A DNA stretch of 47,529 nt from Alphaproteobacteria bacterium (GTDB lineage: Bacteria > Pseudomonadota > Alphaproteobacteria > Sphingomonadales > Sphingomonadaceae). Each line of letters starts with the position of its first letter. The first letter of the stretch is position 1. Shown here one piece after another: positions 33,335-41,527 of the stretch. A model generated the notes under the pieces. The model was not told where the DNA came from. It worked only from the letters and a program-made list of their open reading frames with translations, and made no database searches. The stretch lies in contig JAFAZW010000085.1 in assembly GCA_019239415.1 (NCBI GenBank), forward strand, positions 1-47,529, given 5' to 3'. A program made the translations under genes and the position numbers.

Positions 33335-33874
33335 GTGTCCCGCTGGTACATCATCCACGCTTATTCGGGCTTCGAGAACAAGGTGCGCGACGCCATCCAG
33401 GCCGAAGCCGCGCGCCTCGGCCTCGAGCAGCTGGTCGAGGCCGTCGAGGTGCCGACCGAGAAGGTGACCGAAGTCCGCCGCGGCAAGAAGGTCACGTCGG
33501 ACCGCAAGTTCTTCCCCGGCTACGTGCTCGCCAAGCTGAGCATGAACGACGACGTCTACCACCTCGTCAAGAACACGCCGAAGGTCACCGGCTTCCTCGG
33601 CTCCTCGGGCAAGCCCCAGCCGATCAGCGACGCCGAGGCTGCCCGCATCCTCAACACCAAGGAGGAAGCCGCCGCCGCCGCGCCCAAGACCAAGATCAAC
33701 GTCGACTATGAGATCGGCGACAGCGTCAAGGTGCTCGACGGGCCCTTCGCGAGCTTCAACGGCCTCGTCGAGGAGCTCGACTTCGACCGCGGCCGCGTCA
33801 AGGTCGGCGTCTCCATCTTCGGCCGCGCGACCCCGGTCGAGCTCGAGTTCGAGCAGGTCGAACGGGTGAAGTAA
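33335..33874 (+). CDS. nusG: Transcription termination/antitermination protein NusG
   Basis: The 179-residue protein has the NGN domain (RWYIIHAYSGFENKVRDAIQ, KFFPGYVLAKLSMNDDVYHLVKNTPKVTGFLG) and the KOW domain (YEIGDSVKVLDGPFASFNGLVEELDFDRGRVKVGVSIFGRATPVELEFEQVERV). It binds RNA polymerase and links transcription to Rho and the ribosome. GTG start at 33335 follows AGGAACA. Downstream, the usual rplK is not found; see findings. Confidence 0.97.
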   Translation: MSRWYIIHAYSGFENKVRDAIQAEAARLGLEQLVEAVEVPTEKVTEVRRGKKVTSDRKFFPGYVLAKLSMNDDVYHLVKNTPKVTGFLGSSGKPQPISDAEAARILNTKEEAAAAAPKTKINVDYEIGDSVKVLDGPFASFNGLVEELDFDRGRVKVGVSIFGRATPVELEFEQVERVK

Positions 33875-33899
33875 CGGCCCGTCATCCGCCGGAGCACTC

Positions 33900-34020
33900 A
33901 CCGTCATCCCGGCGAAGGCCGGGATCCACCTTCCTGACAGGCCGGGGCGAATGCTCCGGCCTTTCCCGTTTCACGCGGAAAGCGCGGAGCCGCGGAGGCG
34001 ACGCGGGCGATCGTGCGCTG
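33900..34020 (+). repeat. Repeat unit A: half-REP plus CGCGGAG-rich block
   Basis: It contains CGTCATCCCGGCGAAGGCCGGGATC (about 33903-33927), a 30-bp spacer, then a TTTC..CGCGGAAAGCGCGGAGCCGCGGAGGCG-like block. Unit B at 34366-34480 has the same order, so the two flank the antitoxin-like gene as direct repeats. Confidence 0.6.
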
Positions 34021-34186
34021 CGCGTTTTCGAACATTCCTCGATTTCTATGCTCGCTTTTCAGTGGATCGGCCTTTGTGTACAGTCGGTCATATGGTGGAA
34101 CCGGAGATCGGAAGCGAGGAGGAGCGGAAAAGGCCGGTCCTGAGCAGTGACCGCGCGGGAAGTGCTTAGCGAGGTGGGAGAGCGGC

Positions 34187-34339
34187 ATGGACTGCTACAC
34201 GATCGCCCAGACGAGGGCGCAGTGGTACAAGCTCATGCGCCGCGTCGAAGGGGGAGAGACGATCGGCATCGCGCGGAGCGGCCAGACGGTGGCCCTGATC
34301 GAGCGGGTGGAACCCGAGCGGGTGGAACGGGTGAAATAG
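34187..34339 (+). CDS. Phd/YefM-like antitoxin, orphan
   Basis: The 50-residue protein MDCYTIAQTRAQWYKLMRRV, followed by EGGETIGIARSGQTVALIERV, matches the N-terminal dimerisation/DNA-binding fold of Phd/YefM antitoxins (xYTIAxxxxxxxxLxxxVExGExIxIxRxGxxVAxI). Normal family members are 70-90 residues and have a C-terminal toxin-binding helix; this one ends with the repeated ERVEPERVERVK and may be truncated. GGTGGGAG seven bases before the ATG supports translation. No toxin gene follows. It lies between repeat units A and B. Confidence 0.6.
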   Translation: MDCYTIAQTRAQWYKLMRRVEGGETIGIARSGQTVALIERVEPERVERVK

Positions 34340-34365
34340 GGGCATCATTACGGCGGACTAGACAC

Positions 34366-34480
34366 CGTCACCCGGCGAAAGCCGGGAGGGCCGAACCGCC
34401 AGCTCCCGCCTCTTTCGTTTCGCGCGGAGAGCGCGGAGAGCCGCGGAGGCGCGGAGACCCGAAGCGCCTCGGAGGGCTCA
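34366..34480 (+). repeat. Repeat unit B: half-REP plus CGCGGAG-rich block
   Basis: CACCCGGCGAAAGCCGGGAGG (about 34371 on) is followed by TTTCGTTTCGCGCGGAGAGCGCGG and AGCCGCGGAGGCGCGGAG. It is a diverged direct copy of unit A (33900-34020). Confidence 0.55.
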
Positions 34481-34491
34481 CCCACGCGTAA

Positions 34492-34632
34492 TATGCTCCG
34501 TGCGGAGATCAGAGATGGACGATTGACAGCTACAGCCTTGAGGATCTGGGCCGCCAGATTGCCGAACTGGTAGGCAAGGTCGAGGCGAGCGAGATCCTCG
34601 TGAGGTTCGCCAAGGGTTCGTCGTCGCTGTGA
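34492..34632 (+). pseudogene. Possible remnant of a second antitoxin-like gene
   Basis: The frame ending with TGA at 34630-34632 encodes DSYSLEDLGRQIAELVGKVEA followed by SEILVRFAKGSSSL, which vaguely resembles a Phd-type N-terminal domain. There is no start codon in this frame after the upstream stop at 34489-34491. An ATG at 34514 in another frame reaches a stop after two further codons. It could be a decayed gene or chance. Confidence 0.25.
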
Positions 34633-34829
34633 GCTGCCACTGTCAGCCCGGCCTCAGCGCGATGAAGGCTGACTTAAGCAGGGACCTGGCGCAAGGGGCA
34701 CGCCGTCCCGCCTCGCGACCGGTTCCCGGCAGCGGCCCGTGCGGGTTCCGCCCAGCGGGCGCACGGAGTGGGACGGCAGGTGCCCGGCTTCGACCCGGCC
34801 CCGACCACGCTTCGACGGGCCCCGACCCC

Positions 34830-34873
34830 GCATCGGCCCAGCATCGGCCCGGCATCCGCCCGGCATCGGCCGC
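34830..34873. repeat. Tandem repeat, four copies of an 11-mer
   Basis: Four head-to-tail copies of GCATCGGCCCR-like units: GCATCGGCCCA, GCATCGGCCCG, GCATCCGCCCG, GCATCGGCCGC. It is not CRISPR-like, since there are no spacers. Confidence 0.75.
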
Positions 34874-34946
34874 ACCTCAATCCGGTCCCAGGCGGCACTG
34901 ACAGCGGACGATCCACGCCCGCAAAAATCCTTGGCGCATCGCTCTT

Positions 34947-34961
34947 GTTTGTGCTATGTTC
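34947..34961 (+). promoter_or_regulatory. Alphaproteobacterial SOS-box-like site (GTTT-N7-GTTC)
   Basis: GTTT at 34947 and GTTC at 34958 are separated by seven bases. The LexA box of alphaproteobacteria is GTTC-N7-GTTC, so one base differs. No gene lies immediately downstream, so function is doubtful. Confidence 0.25.
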
Positions 34962-35220
34962 TGTGACCGGATGCCAGCATGTTCCAAGGCCGAGGAGCAG
35001 GAGAAGGAGCGACTCGCGTGGCGCAGTGGGCCGTTGCGGCGGGTGGACTGATCGGAAAAAGCGATCGGAACGAGGGGTGTTGATCGCAAGGATTTTTATT
35101 TTGTACGAAAGTTCGAAACTTCCAGCCTGCCCGCCACGCGCGCCGCGGCCCATCGCGCCGCCATGTTCGGCGCCGTAACGATCTGCTAGGGCCGCAGCCG
35201 AACAGGGGAGGAGGCGCGCG

Positions 35221-37455
35221 ATGAAGCGGTCGGGGGCGGCGTTGCTGGTGGTGCTGATGCTGCTCCTCGCCGGAGCGCTGGCGGTGAAGGGGCAGCCGAT
35301 CGCGCCGCCGCCCGCCGAGCAGGCCGGGCCGGGGCAGTTCGACGCGGCGCGGGCGGCGACGCGGCTGGCGCGGGTGCTGGGCGACCAGCGGCCGCATCCG
35401 GTCGATACCGAGGCCGACGACGCGGTGCGGGCGCGGCTGGTGGCGGAGCTGCAGGCGATCGGCCTCGCGCCGCGCGTCACCGACGACTGGGCGTGCGGCG
35501 GCGGCAAGGCGGGGCGCTACGCCGCCTGCGCGCGGGTGCGCAACGTCGTCGCGACGATCGGCGATCCGGCGGCGCCGGGGCAGGTGCTGCTCGCCTCGCA
35601 CTACGATTCGACCGCGGCCGGCCCCGGCGCCGCCGACGACGGCATCGGCGTCGCGACGATGCTGGAGATCGCCTCGCTGCTCAAGGGGCGCAAGCTCGCC
35701 CATCCGGTCACCCTCCTGTTCGACGAGGGCGAGGAAGCGGGGCTGCTCGGCGCTCACGCCTTTCTCGAGCACGATCCGCTCGCCGGCCGAATCGCCAGCC
35801 TCGTCAATTTCGAGGCACGGGGCGTCACCGGTCCCGCGACGATGTTCGAGACCAGCCGGCCCAACGGCGCCGCCATCGCCGCGTTCAAGGCGGCGGCGGT
35901 GCGACCGGTGGCGAACTCGCTGACCGCCGACTTCTACCAGCTCATCCCCAATTCGACGGACGTGACGGTGTGGGCGGCGGCGCGGCCGTGGACCATCCTC
36001 AACTTCGCGGTGATCGGCAACGAGAGCCGCTACCACAGCCGGGGCGACCGGGTGGAGGCGCTCGACCGCGCCAGCCTCCAGCATATGGGGCGGCAGGGGT
36101 TGGCGGCGGCGCTGCGGCTGGCGGACGGGCCGGCGCCGGCGACGGGCGGGGAGCGCATCTATGCGGACGTGGCGGGGCGGGTGCTGGTGGTGCTGCCGCG
36201 CACGCTCGGGCTGGCGGCGTTCGCCCTGCTCCTGGTGGGCACGGCCGGCTTCGCCTGGACACGGCGCCAGGGGCTGGCGCGCGGCGCAGGGGCGGTGCTG
36301 GCGGCGGTGGCGGGAAGCGCGCTCCTCGTCTGGCTGCTGCAATGGGCGGTCGAGATCGTGCGGCCGGGGCCGTTCTGGCGCGCGCATCCCGACATCCTCG
36401 CGCTGGCGGTGGACGTGGCGACGCTGGCGGTGGCGGCGGCGGCGCTGGCCGGCATCGGGCGCGGGCTGACGCGCGAGGGACTGCGCGCCGCCTTCTGGCT
36501 GGTGTTCATGCTCCTCAATCTCGTCATCGTTGCCGTGGCGCCCGGAGCGGCGATCTTCGCGCTGCTGCCGCCGCTCCTCATGCTGCTCGGATGGGTGGCG
36601 GGGCAGCGGGCGCGGCGGGCGGAGACGGTGGCGGCGGTGCTCGCCTGGGCGGCCCTGTTCGCGACCTGGGCGCCGCTCGTCCACCTTAGCGAGGTGCTGC
36701 TCGATTTCGGCGCCGCCTGGCTGTTCGCACCGTTCGCGGCCCTGCTCGTGCTGCCGGCGCTGATCGAGCTCGAGCCGCTCGCGGGCGCGGGCGGGCGGCG
36801 GATCGCGGTGGCGGTGGCGGCGCTCGGCGCGGCGGCGGCGTGGGGCGCGGTGCTGGCGGTTCCGGCTTACTCCGCCGACCGGAAACAGAACGTCCGCATC
36901 GACTATGCGTGGGACGCGGAGGCGCAGAAGGGCCAGTGGCTGGTCGCGAACGGCGGCGCGCCGCTGCCGGACGACTTTCCCGGCGCGGCCGCGTTCCGCC
37001 GCGGCGCGAGGCTGCCCTGGTCGCCGGCGGGCCGCTGGGGCGCGCCGGCGCCCGCCCTCCCCCTCCCCGCGCCGCGCCTGGACAAGGTGGGGGAGCGGGC
37101 TGCGCCGGGCGGCGGCCGCGTCGCGACGTTGCGCATCGCCATGAACGGGGCGGAGGACCTCATCGTCTATGTCGACGCCAAGTCGGACGTCCGCGCCGCC
37201 GGCACCGCCGGCTCGACGGTGCGGTTCGGGGCGGGCGCGGGCAAGGAGCCGACCTACGTGCGCTGCACCGGCCGCAGCTGCGACGGCGCGACGATCGACC
37301 TCGCGCTGGGCGGGAAGCCGGTGGAGGCGATCGTCGTCGGGGTGCGCAACGCCCTCCCCGCCGCCGCCGCGCCCCTCGTCCGCGCCCGCCCGGCGACGGC
37401 GCAGCCGCAATACAGCCCCGACACCTCCGTCACCTGGACGAAGGCGACACTGTAG
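35221..37455 (+). CDS. M28 family metallopeptidase with C-terminal membrane domain
   Basis: The 744-residue protein has a signal anchor (GAALLVVLMLLLAGALAV). The M28 zinc aminopeptidase domain follows: LLASHYDST with His127, PGAADDGIGVATMLE with Asp139, LLFDEGEEAG with Glu171-Glu172, VNFEARG and NESRYHSRGD holding the last His. From about 310 to 560 there are roughly eight membrane helices, then a beta-rich extracytoplasmic tail. The layout resembles ERMP1/Fxna-like M28 membrane peptidases. AGGAGG precedes ATG 35221. A long antisense ORF over this gene is a GC artefact. Confidence 0.93.
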   Translation: MKRSGAALLVVLMLLLAGALAVKGQPIAPPPAEQAGPGQFDAARAATRLARVLGDQRPHPVDTEADDAVRARLVAELQAIGLAPRVTDDWACGGGKAGRYAACARVRNVVATIGDPAAPGQVLLASHYDSTAAGPGAADDGIGVATMLEIASLLKGRKLAHPVTLLFDEGEEAGLLGAHAFLEHDPLAGRIASLVNFEARGVTGPATMFETSRPNGAAIAAFKAAAVRPVANSLTADFYQLIPNSTDVTVWAAARPWTILNFAVIGNESRYHSRGDRVEALDRASLQHMGRQGLAAALRLADGPAPATGGERIYADVAGRVLVVLPRTLGLAAFALLLVGTAGFAWTRRQGLARGAGAVLAAVAGSALLVWLLQWAVEIVRPGPFWRAHPDILALAVDVATLAVAAAALAGIGRGLTREGLRAAFWLVFMLLNLVIVAVAPGAAIFALLPPLLMLLGWVAGQRARRAETVAAVLAWAALFATWAPLVHLSEVLLDFGAAWLFAPFAALLVLPALIELEPLAGAGGRRIAVAVAALGAAAAWGAVLAVPAYSADRKQNVRIDYAWDAEAQKGQWLVANGGAPLPDDFPGAAAFRRGARLPWSPAGRWGAPAPALPLPAPRLDKVGERAAPGGGRVATLRIAMNGAEDLIVYVDAKSDVRAAGTAGSTVRFGAGAGKEPTYVRCTGRSCDGATIDLALGGKPVEAIVVGVRNALPAAAAPLVRARPATAQPQYSPDTSVTWTKATL

Positions 37456-37460
37456 GAACT

Positions 37461-37579
37461 CCCCTCCCTGAAAGGGAGGGGCCGGGGGTGGGTAGGCGAG
37501 CGAAGCGAGACTTCGTACGACCCGGAGCTTCGCCCGGCTGCGCCGGACCCACCCCTAGCCCCTCCCTTGCAGGGAGGGG
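37461..37579. terminator. Double palindrome between convergent peptidase genes
   Basis: Two hairpins, CCCCTCCCT/AGGGAGGGG at 37461-37481 and again at 37559-37579, are themselves arranged as an inverted pair (CCGGGGGTGGGT versus ACCCACCCCTAG). It fills the 129 bp between the M28 stop (37455) and the S9 stop (37585) and probably terminates transcription from both sides. It is a repetitive intergenic element of a sphingomonad type. Confidence 0.65.
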
Positions 37580-37584
37580 GACGA

Positions 37585-39789
37585 TCAGCGCTTGTCCTTC
37601 ACGGTGCGGTCGAGGAAGTCGACGATGGTCTGCCAGACGTGGGTCTGCGGCCCTTCGCCGGCGATGGCGTGGGTGGCGCCGGGATAGACCATCAGCTCGA
37701 AGGGGTGCTTCTCCTTCTGGAGCCTGGCGATGAGGCTCGTCGTGTTCTCGAACACGACATTGTCGTCGGCCATGCCGTGGACGACGAGCAGCGGATCCCG
37801 GATCGCGCTCGCCTCGTCGAGCGTGTCCGCCGCTTTGTAAGGCGCCGGGTCGGTCGCCGGATTGCCGAGGTAGCGTTCGGTGTAGAAGGTGTCGTAAAGC
37901 TCCCAGCGCGTCACCGGCGCGACCGCGGCGCCGGCGGCGAATACGCCCGGCGCCTTTTCGAGCAGCCTCAGCGTCATGTAGCCGCCGTAGGACCAGCCCA
38001 TCACCGCGATCTTCCTCGGATCGACGAAGGGTTGGCGCTTCAGCCACGCGACGCCGGCGAGCTGGTCCTCGACCTCGACGGTGCCGGCGGCGTGGTAGAT
38101 GCCGCTCTCGAACTTGACGCCGCGGCGGTTGGTGCCGCGATTGTCGAGGCTGAACACCACCCAGCCATGGTCGACCAGATATTGCTGGAGCGGCTGGTCG
38201 CGCCACCAGTCGCGCGTCACCCGCTGTCCGTGCGGGCCGCCGTAGACGTAGAGGAAGACCGGGTAGCGCTTGCCCGGCTCGAGCGGCGGCGTGAGCAGGC
38301 GGTAGTGGAGGCCCGAACCGTCTGGCCCCTTGATGGTCCCGAACGTCGCCGCGACGTGGCTGTCGAGATAGGGGGCGTAGGGATGATCGGGGCCGAGCCG
38401 GTTCTCCTCGACCCAGGCGAGGCGGCGGCCGCTCGCATCGGCGAGGTAGACCTGGCTCGGCTGGGCGGGGTTGGAACGGGTGACGAGGACGTGGGTCGCG
38501 TCCTTGTCCATGGTGACGGCGTTGAACCAGCCGAGCTCGGTGACCCGCACCGGCTTGCCGGGCTTGTCGTAGGAAACCCAGTAGAGCTGCTGCTCGACCG
38601 GCGTGTCGGGCGTGCCGGTGAAATAGACGCGCTTCGCCTTCTCGTCGACGCCGGCCACCCGCTCGACCGTCCAGTCGCCGCGGGTGAGCTGCGTCCACTT
38701 GCCCGCCTTCCAGCGATAGAGGTGGGAGAAGCCGGAACGCTCCGACGACCAGAGCAGGCTGCCGTCCTTGAGCGCCTTCAGATTGTCGGTGAGGTTGACC
38801 CAGGTCGGCGAGGTCTCGCTGAACAGCAGGGCGGAAGCGCCGGTCGCCGGGTCGACGCGCAGGACGTCGAGGCGCTTCTGGTCGCGGCTCATGCGCTGGA
38901 CGAGCACCGAGCTGCCGTCGGCGGTCCAGGCGACGCGGGTGAGATACTGGTCCGGGTTGGGACCGAGGTCCGCCTTGACGCGGCCGCCGCCGTCCGGCCG
39001 CATGATATAAAGATCGACGAGCGCGTTGGCGGTGCCGGCGGCGGGGTAGCGCTGCTCGACGAGCTTCGTCCCCTCGGCGCCGATCGCGGCGCGGGTGACG
39101 ACCTGGACCGGGCTTTCGTCGACGCGGGCCACGGCGATATAGCGGTCGCCGGGCGACCACCAATAGCCGGTGTGGCGGTCCATTTCTTCCTGCGCGACGA
39201 ACTCGGCCGCGCCCCAGCTCAAGGTACCGCCGCCGTCGGTCGTGAGGCCGTGATCGTCGGCGTTCGCAAGATCGATGACGTGGAGGTTCTGGTTGCGGAG
39301 GAAGGAGACGTAGCGGCCGGTCTCGGACACCTTCGGGTCGATCTCGGTCTCCTTCGTCGCGGTGAGCCGGCGGACGCTGCCGTCGAGGGTCGCGACGTAG
39401 AGGTCGCCGTCGAGCGGCACGAGGATCGATTTCCCGTCCGGCGCCCAGGCATAATCGGTGATGCCGCGCGTGCCGGCGATGCGCAGCCGCTCGCGGCGCA
39501 TCTTCTCCTCTTCGGAGAGCTCGGCGCCGGTGCCGAGCTTCTTCGAATCGACCAGCATCCGCGCCTGGCCCGTGGCGGCGTCGATCGCCCAGAGGTCGTA
39601 GCGGTCCTTCTCGTCGGCGCGGTTGCGCAGCACGGTGACGAGGCGCCCGTCCGGCGAGAGCTTGGCGAGGCGCGGGCTGGGGCCCGCGAGATTGGGGCTC
39701 TCGAAGACCCGCTGGAGGGTGAGGTCGCGGGCCGTTGCGGGGGCAGCGGCGGCGGCGAGGAGGAGGAGCGGGAGGAGGATCTTGCACAT
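37585..39789 (-). CDS. S9 family peptidase (dipeptidyl peptidase IV-like)
   Basis: The 734-residue exported protein has a signal peptide (CKILLPLLLLAAAAAPATA). An N-terminal beta-propeller (DPPIV_N) carries the Glu motif EFVAQEEMDRHTGYWWSPGD, and a C-terminal alpha/beta-hydrolase domain follows. Catalytic triad by motif: Ser600 in GWSYGGY, Asp675 in GMADDNV and His707 in GATHAI. The YGGPHGQRV oxyanion segment is present. It cleaves X-Pro or X-Ala dipeptides from peptide N-termini in the periplasm. ATG 39789 begins the signal; longer readings enter the rplS region. Confidence 0.95.
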   Translation of the reverse strand: MCKILLPLLLLAAAAAPATARDLTLQRVFESPNLAGPSPRLAKLSPDGRLVTVLRNRADEKDRYDLWAIDAATGQARMLVDSKKLGTGAELSEEEKMRRERLRIAGTRGITDYAWAPDGKSILVPLDGDLYVATLDGSVRRLTATKETEIDPKVSETGRYVSFLRNQNLHVIDLANADDHGLTTDGGGTLSWGAAEFVAQEEMDRHTGYWWSPGDRYIAVARVDESPVQVVTRAAIGAEGTKLVEQRYPAAGTANALVDLYIMRPDGGGRVKADLGPNPDQYLTRVAWTADGSSVLVQRMSRDQKRLDVLRVDPATGASALLFSETSPTWVNLTDNLKALKDGSLLWSSERSGFSHLYRWKAGKWTQLTRGDWTVERVAGVDEKAKRVYFTGTPDTPVEQQLYWVSYDKPGKPVRVTELGWFNAVTMDKDATHVLVTRSNPAQPSQVYLADASGRRLAWVEENRLGPDHPYAPYLDSHVAATFGTIKGPDGSGLHYRLLTPPLEPGKRYPVFLYVYGGPHGQRVTRDWWRDQPLQQYLVDHGWVVFSLDNRGTNRRGVKFESGIYHAAGTVEVEDQLAGVAWLKRQPFVDPRKIAVMGWSYGGYMTLRLLEKAPGVFAAGAAVAPVTRWELYDTFYTERYLGNPATDPAPYKAADTLDEASAIRDPLLVVHGMADDNVVFENTTSLIARLQKEKHPFELMVYPGATHAIAGEGPQTHVWQTIVDFLDRTVKDKR

Positions 39790-39830
39790 GGCGGCGGACA
39801 CTAGCCGCGGCGTCCGAAAAGGGAAGCTGC

Positions 39831-39983
39831 CTCCCATCAGAGATGGGGAGGGGGACCAGCGGAGCTGGTGGAGGGGTAGTTCAAGGAAACGGAGCAGGTT
39901 CGTTCGCGACCTCGCCCGCGCGTGCGAGGAACCCTCCACCGCCTTCGGCGGTCCCCCTCCCCATCCGTTCCGAATGGGGAGGG
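39831..39983. repeat. Large inverted repeat upstream of the S9 peptidase
   Basis: Left part (CTCCCATCAGAGATGGGGAG, then GGGGACCAGC and GGTGGAGGGG) is mirrored by the right part (CCCTCCACCGCC, GGCGGTCCCC, then CTCCCCATCCGTTCCGAATG). It fills most of the 202 bp between rplS and the peptidase start, so it may terminate rplS transcripts. No gene is seen here. Confidence 0.6.
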
Positions 39984-39991
39984 AGGAGAAA

Positions 39992-40411
39992 TCAGCCTTC
40001 CGCCGTCTCTGTCTGCGGGGTGGCGGCCGCCGCCGCGGGCTTGTCGCTGCGGGTATCGCGGCGCTCGGCGATGCGGGCGGCCTTGCCGGTGCGGCCGCGC
40101 AGATAATAGAGCTTGGCGCGGCGGACGGCGCCGCGGCGCACGACCTCGATCGAGTCGACGTTCGGCGAATAAAGCGGGAAGACGCGCTCGACGCCCTCGC
40201 CGAAGCTGATCTTGCGCACGGTGAAGGAGGAGCCGAGGCCCTTGTTCGCGCGCGCGATGCAGACGCCTTCGAAATTCTGGACGCGGGTGCGGTCGCCTTC
40301 GACGACCTTGACGCCGACGCGGAGCGTATCGCCGGGCCGGAATTCGGGGATGGCACGGCGCTGGCTCAGCGCCTCGATCTGCTCGGCCTCGAGCTGCTGG
40401 ATGAGGTTCAT
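39992..40411 (-). CDS. rplS: 50S ribosomal protein L19
   Basis: The 139-residue L19 has [94 protein letters not shown], all conserved, plus an Ala-rich tail. It lies at the 30S-50S interface. AGGAAG precedes ATG 40411, and trmD ends 10 bp upstream, so the two are one unit. Confidence 0.97.
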   Translation of the reverse strand: MNLIQQLEAEQIEALSQRRAIPEFRPGDTLRVGVKVVEGDRTRVQNFEGVCIARANKGLGSSFTVRKISFGEGVERVFPLYSPNVDSIEVVRRGAVRRAKLYYLRGRTGKAARIAERRDTRSDKPAAAAATPQTETAEG

Positions 40412-40421
40412 CGTAATCTTC

Positions 40422-41153
40422 CTAATCTTCGTGCCGCGCGCCAGAGGGCGATGGCCTTCGCGCGTCCCCGTGACGCGCGATCAGGTCCGGCCGCCGTGAC
40501 CGTGTGTCCGCCCGGGCGCGCTCGGCGCGCCACTGGGCGATCTTCGCATGATCCCCCGATCGCAGCACTTCAGGGATCGTGCGCCCTTCCCATGTGACAG
40601 GTCGGGTATAATGCGGATATTCGAGAAGCCCCGTCTCGAAGCTTTCCTCCTCACCGCTGGAGGCCGCGCCCATTACCCCGGGAAGCAGCCGAACGCAAGC
40701 ATCGAGGAGGGTCATCGCGGCCATCTCGCCGCCCGACAGGACATAGTCGCCGATCGAGACGGGGACGATCGGCCGCGCCTCGAACAGGCGCTCGTCGATC
40801 CCCTCGAAACGGCCGCACAGGATGGAGACGCCGGGGCCGGCGGCGAGGGTGCGGACGAGGTCCTGGGTGAGGGGCTGGCCGCGCGGGGTCATCGCGAGGA
40901 GCGGCGCGTCGGGCGCCTTGGCGAGGACATGGTCGACGGCGGTGCCGAGAACGTCGGCCCGCATTACCATCCCTGCCCCGCCGCCGGCCGGCGTGTCGTC
41001 GACGGAGCGGTGCTTGTCGGTCGCGAAGTCGCGGATCTGGACGGTGTCCAGTGACCATATTCCATCGCGCATGGCGCGGCCGGCGAGGCTGGCCCCGAGC
41101 GGGCCTGGGAACATTTCCGGGTAGAGGGTGAGGATGGTGGCAGGCCAGCTCAC
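40422..41153 (-). CDS. trmD: tRNA (guanine-N1)-methyltransferase
   Basis: The 243-residue SPOUT methyltransferase makes m1G37 in tRNAs and prevents +1 frameshifting. Motifs: [38 protein letters not shown], the knot region [12 protein letters not shown] and [16 protein letters not shown], and [12 protein letters not shown]. It is usually essential. The start is GTG at 41153, overlapping the vapC stop by GTGA, so translation is expected to depend on ribosomes finishing the toxin gene. The usual upstream neighbour rimM is 3.3 kb away. Confidence 0.96.
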   Translation of the reverse strand: MSWPATILTLYPEMFPGPLGASLAGRAMRDGIWSLDTVQIRDFATDKHRSVDDTPAGGGAGMVMRADVLGTAVDHVLAKAPDAPLLAMTPRGQPLTQDLVRTLAAGPGVSILCGRFEGIDERLFEARPIVPVSIGDYVLSGGEMAAMTLLDACVRLLPGVMGAASSGEEESFETGLLEYPHYTRPVTWEGRTIPEVLRSGDHAKIAQWRAERARADTRSRRPDLIARHGDARRPSPSGARHED

Positions 41154-41527
41154 GCGAGCGTCCAGTTCTCGACCTTTAGCCCCGGCACGTCGGCGAAATC
41201 GGCCTCGTTGTCGGTCACGACGGTGAGGCCATGCGACAGCGCATGGGCCGCGATCAGCCGATCGTAGCTCGCGCGTCGGAACGGCAGGCTCGTGTAAGCC
41301 AACGCCGCCTTATAGTCGAAATCGAGGATCGGGACTTCCTCGACGAAAGCCTGCAGTTGCACGAACGCAGGCGGCTTCCCACGGACGGCACCGTAAGCGA
41401 CTTCGGCGTAAGCGATCGCGGACGTGACGAGATCGTCCTCGTCGCATTCGGCGAGTCGCCGCTGCAGCGGCTCACTCATCGCCATGACGGTCATGATGAC
41501 GATATTGCTGTCGAGAAGATATTTCAC
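41150..41527 (-). CDS. vapC: VapC-type PIN-domain toxin
   Basis: The 125-residue PIN nuclease opens [12 protein letters not shown]. Candidate metal ligands are Asp6, Glu42 (AYAEVAYG), Asp89 ([11 protein letters not shown]) and Asp106/Asp110 in VTDNEADF. The ending VPGLKVENW is typical of VapC. VapC toxins cut tRNA or rRNA. GTG 41527 overlaps the vapB stop (GTGA), and its own stop overlaps the trmD GTG start (GTGA). All acidic residues look intact. Confidence 0.9.
   Translation of the reverse strand: MKYLLDSNIVIMTVMAMSEPLQRRLAECDEDDLVTSAIAYAEVAYGAVRGKPPAFVQLQAFVEEVPILDFDYKAALAYTSLPFRRASYDRLIAAHALSHGLTVVTDNEADFADVPGLKVENWTLA

Larger units (their letters stand above)
34340..35220. other. Gene-poor region between nusG locus and M28 peptidase
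   Basis: About 880 bp without a convincing gene apart from the listed remnant. It contains repeat unit B, a four-copy 11-bp tandem repeat (34830-34873), an SOS-box-like site (34947-34961) and a locally AT-rich stretch around 35085-35125 that stands out from the GC-rich surroundings. ORFs here have no family features and compete on both strands. Confidence 0.6.

Noticed and set aside
34830-34873. Possible CRISPR array
   Set aside because: The 11-bp units are head-to-tail without spacers and no cas genes are present.
34629-34901. 90-residue plus-strand ORF in the gene-poor region
   Set aside because: Low-complexity Pro/Arg/Ala sequence formed by the tandem 11-mers, no homologous feature and no ribosome binding site.
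34954-37410. 818-residue minus-strand ORF antisense to the M28 peptidase
   Set aside because: Arg/Ala/Pro-biased composition with no domain; the plus strand has signal peptide, zinc ligands and membrane helices. Typical of GC-rich DNA.
37567-39804. 745-residue plus-strand ORF antisense to the S9 peptidase
   Set aside because: No motifs, biased composition; the minus-strand gene has an intact catalytic triad and propeller.
40651-41058. Alternative frame within trmD
   Set aside because: Shadow of a conserved gene in another frame.
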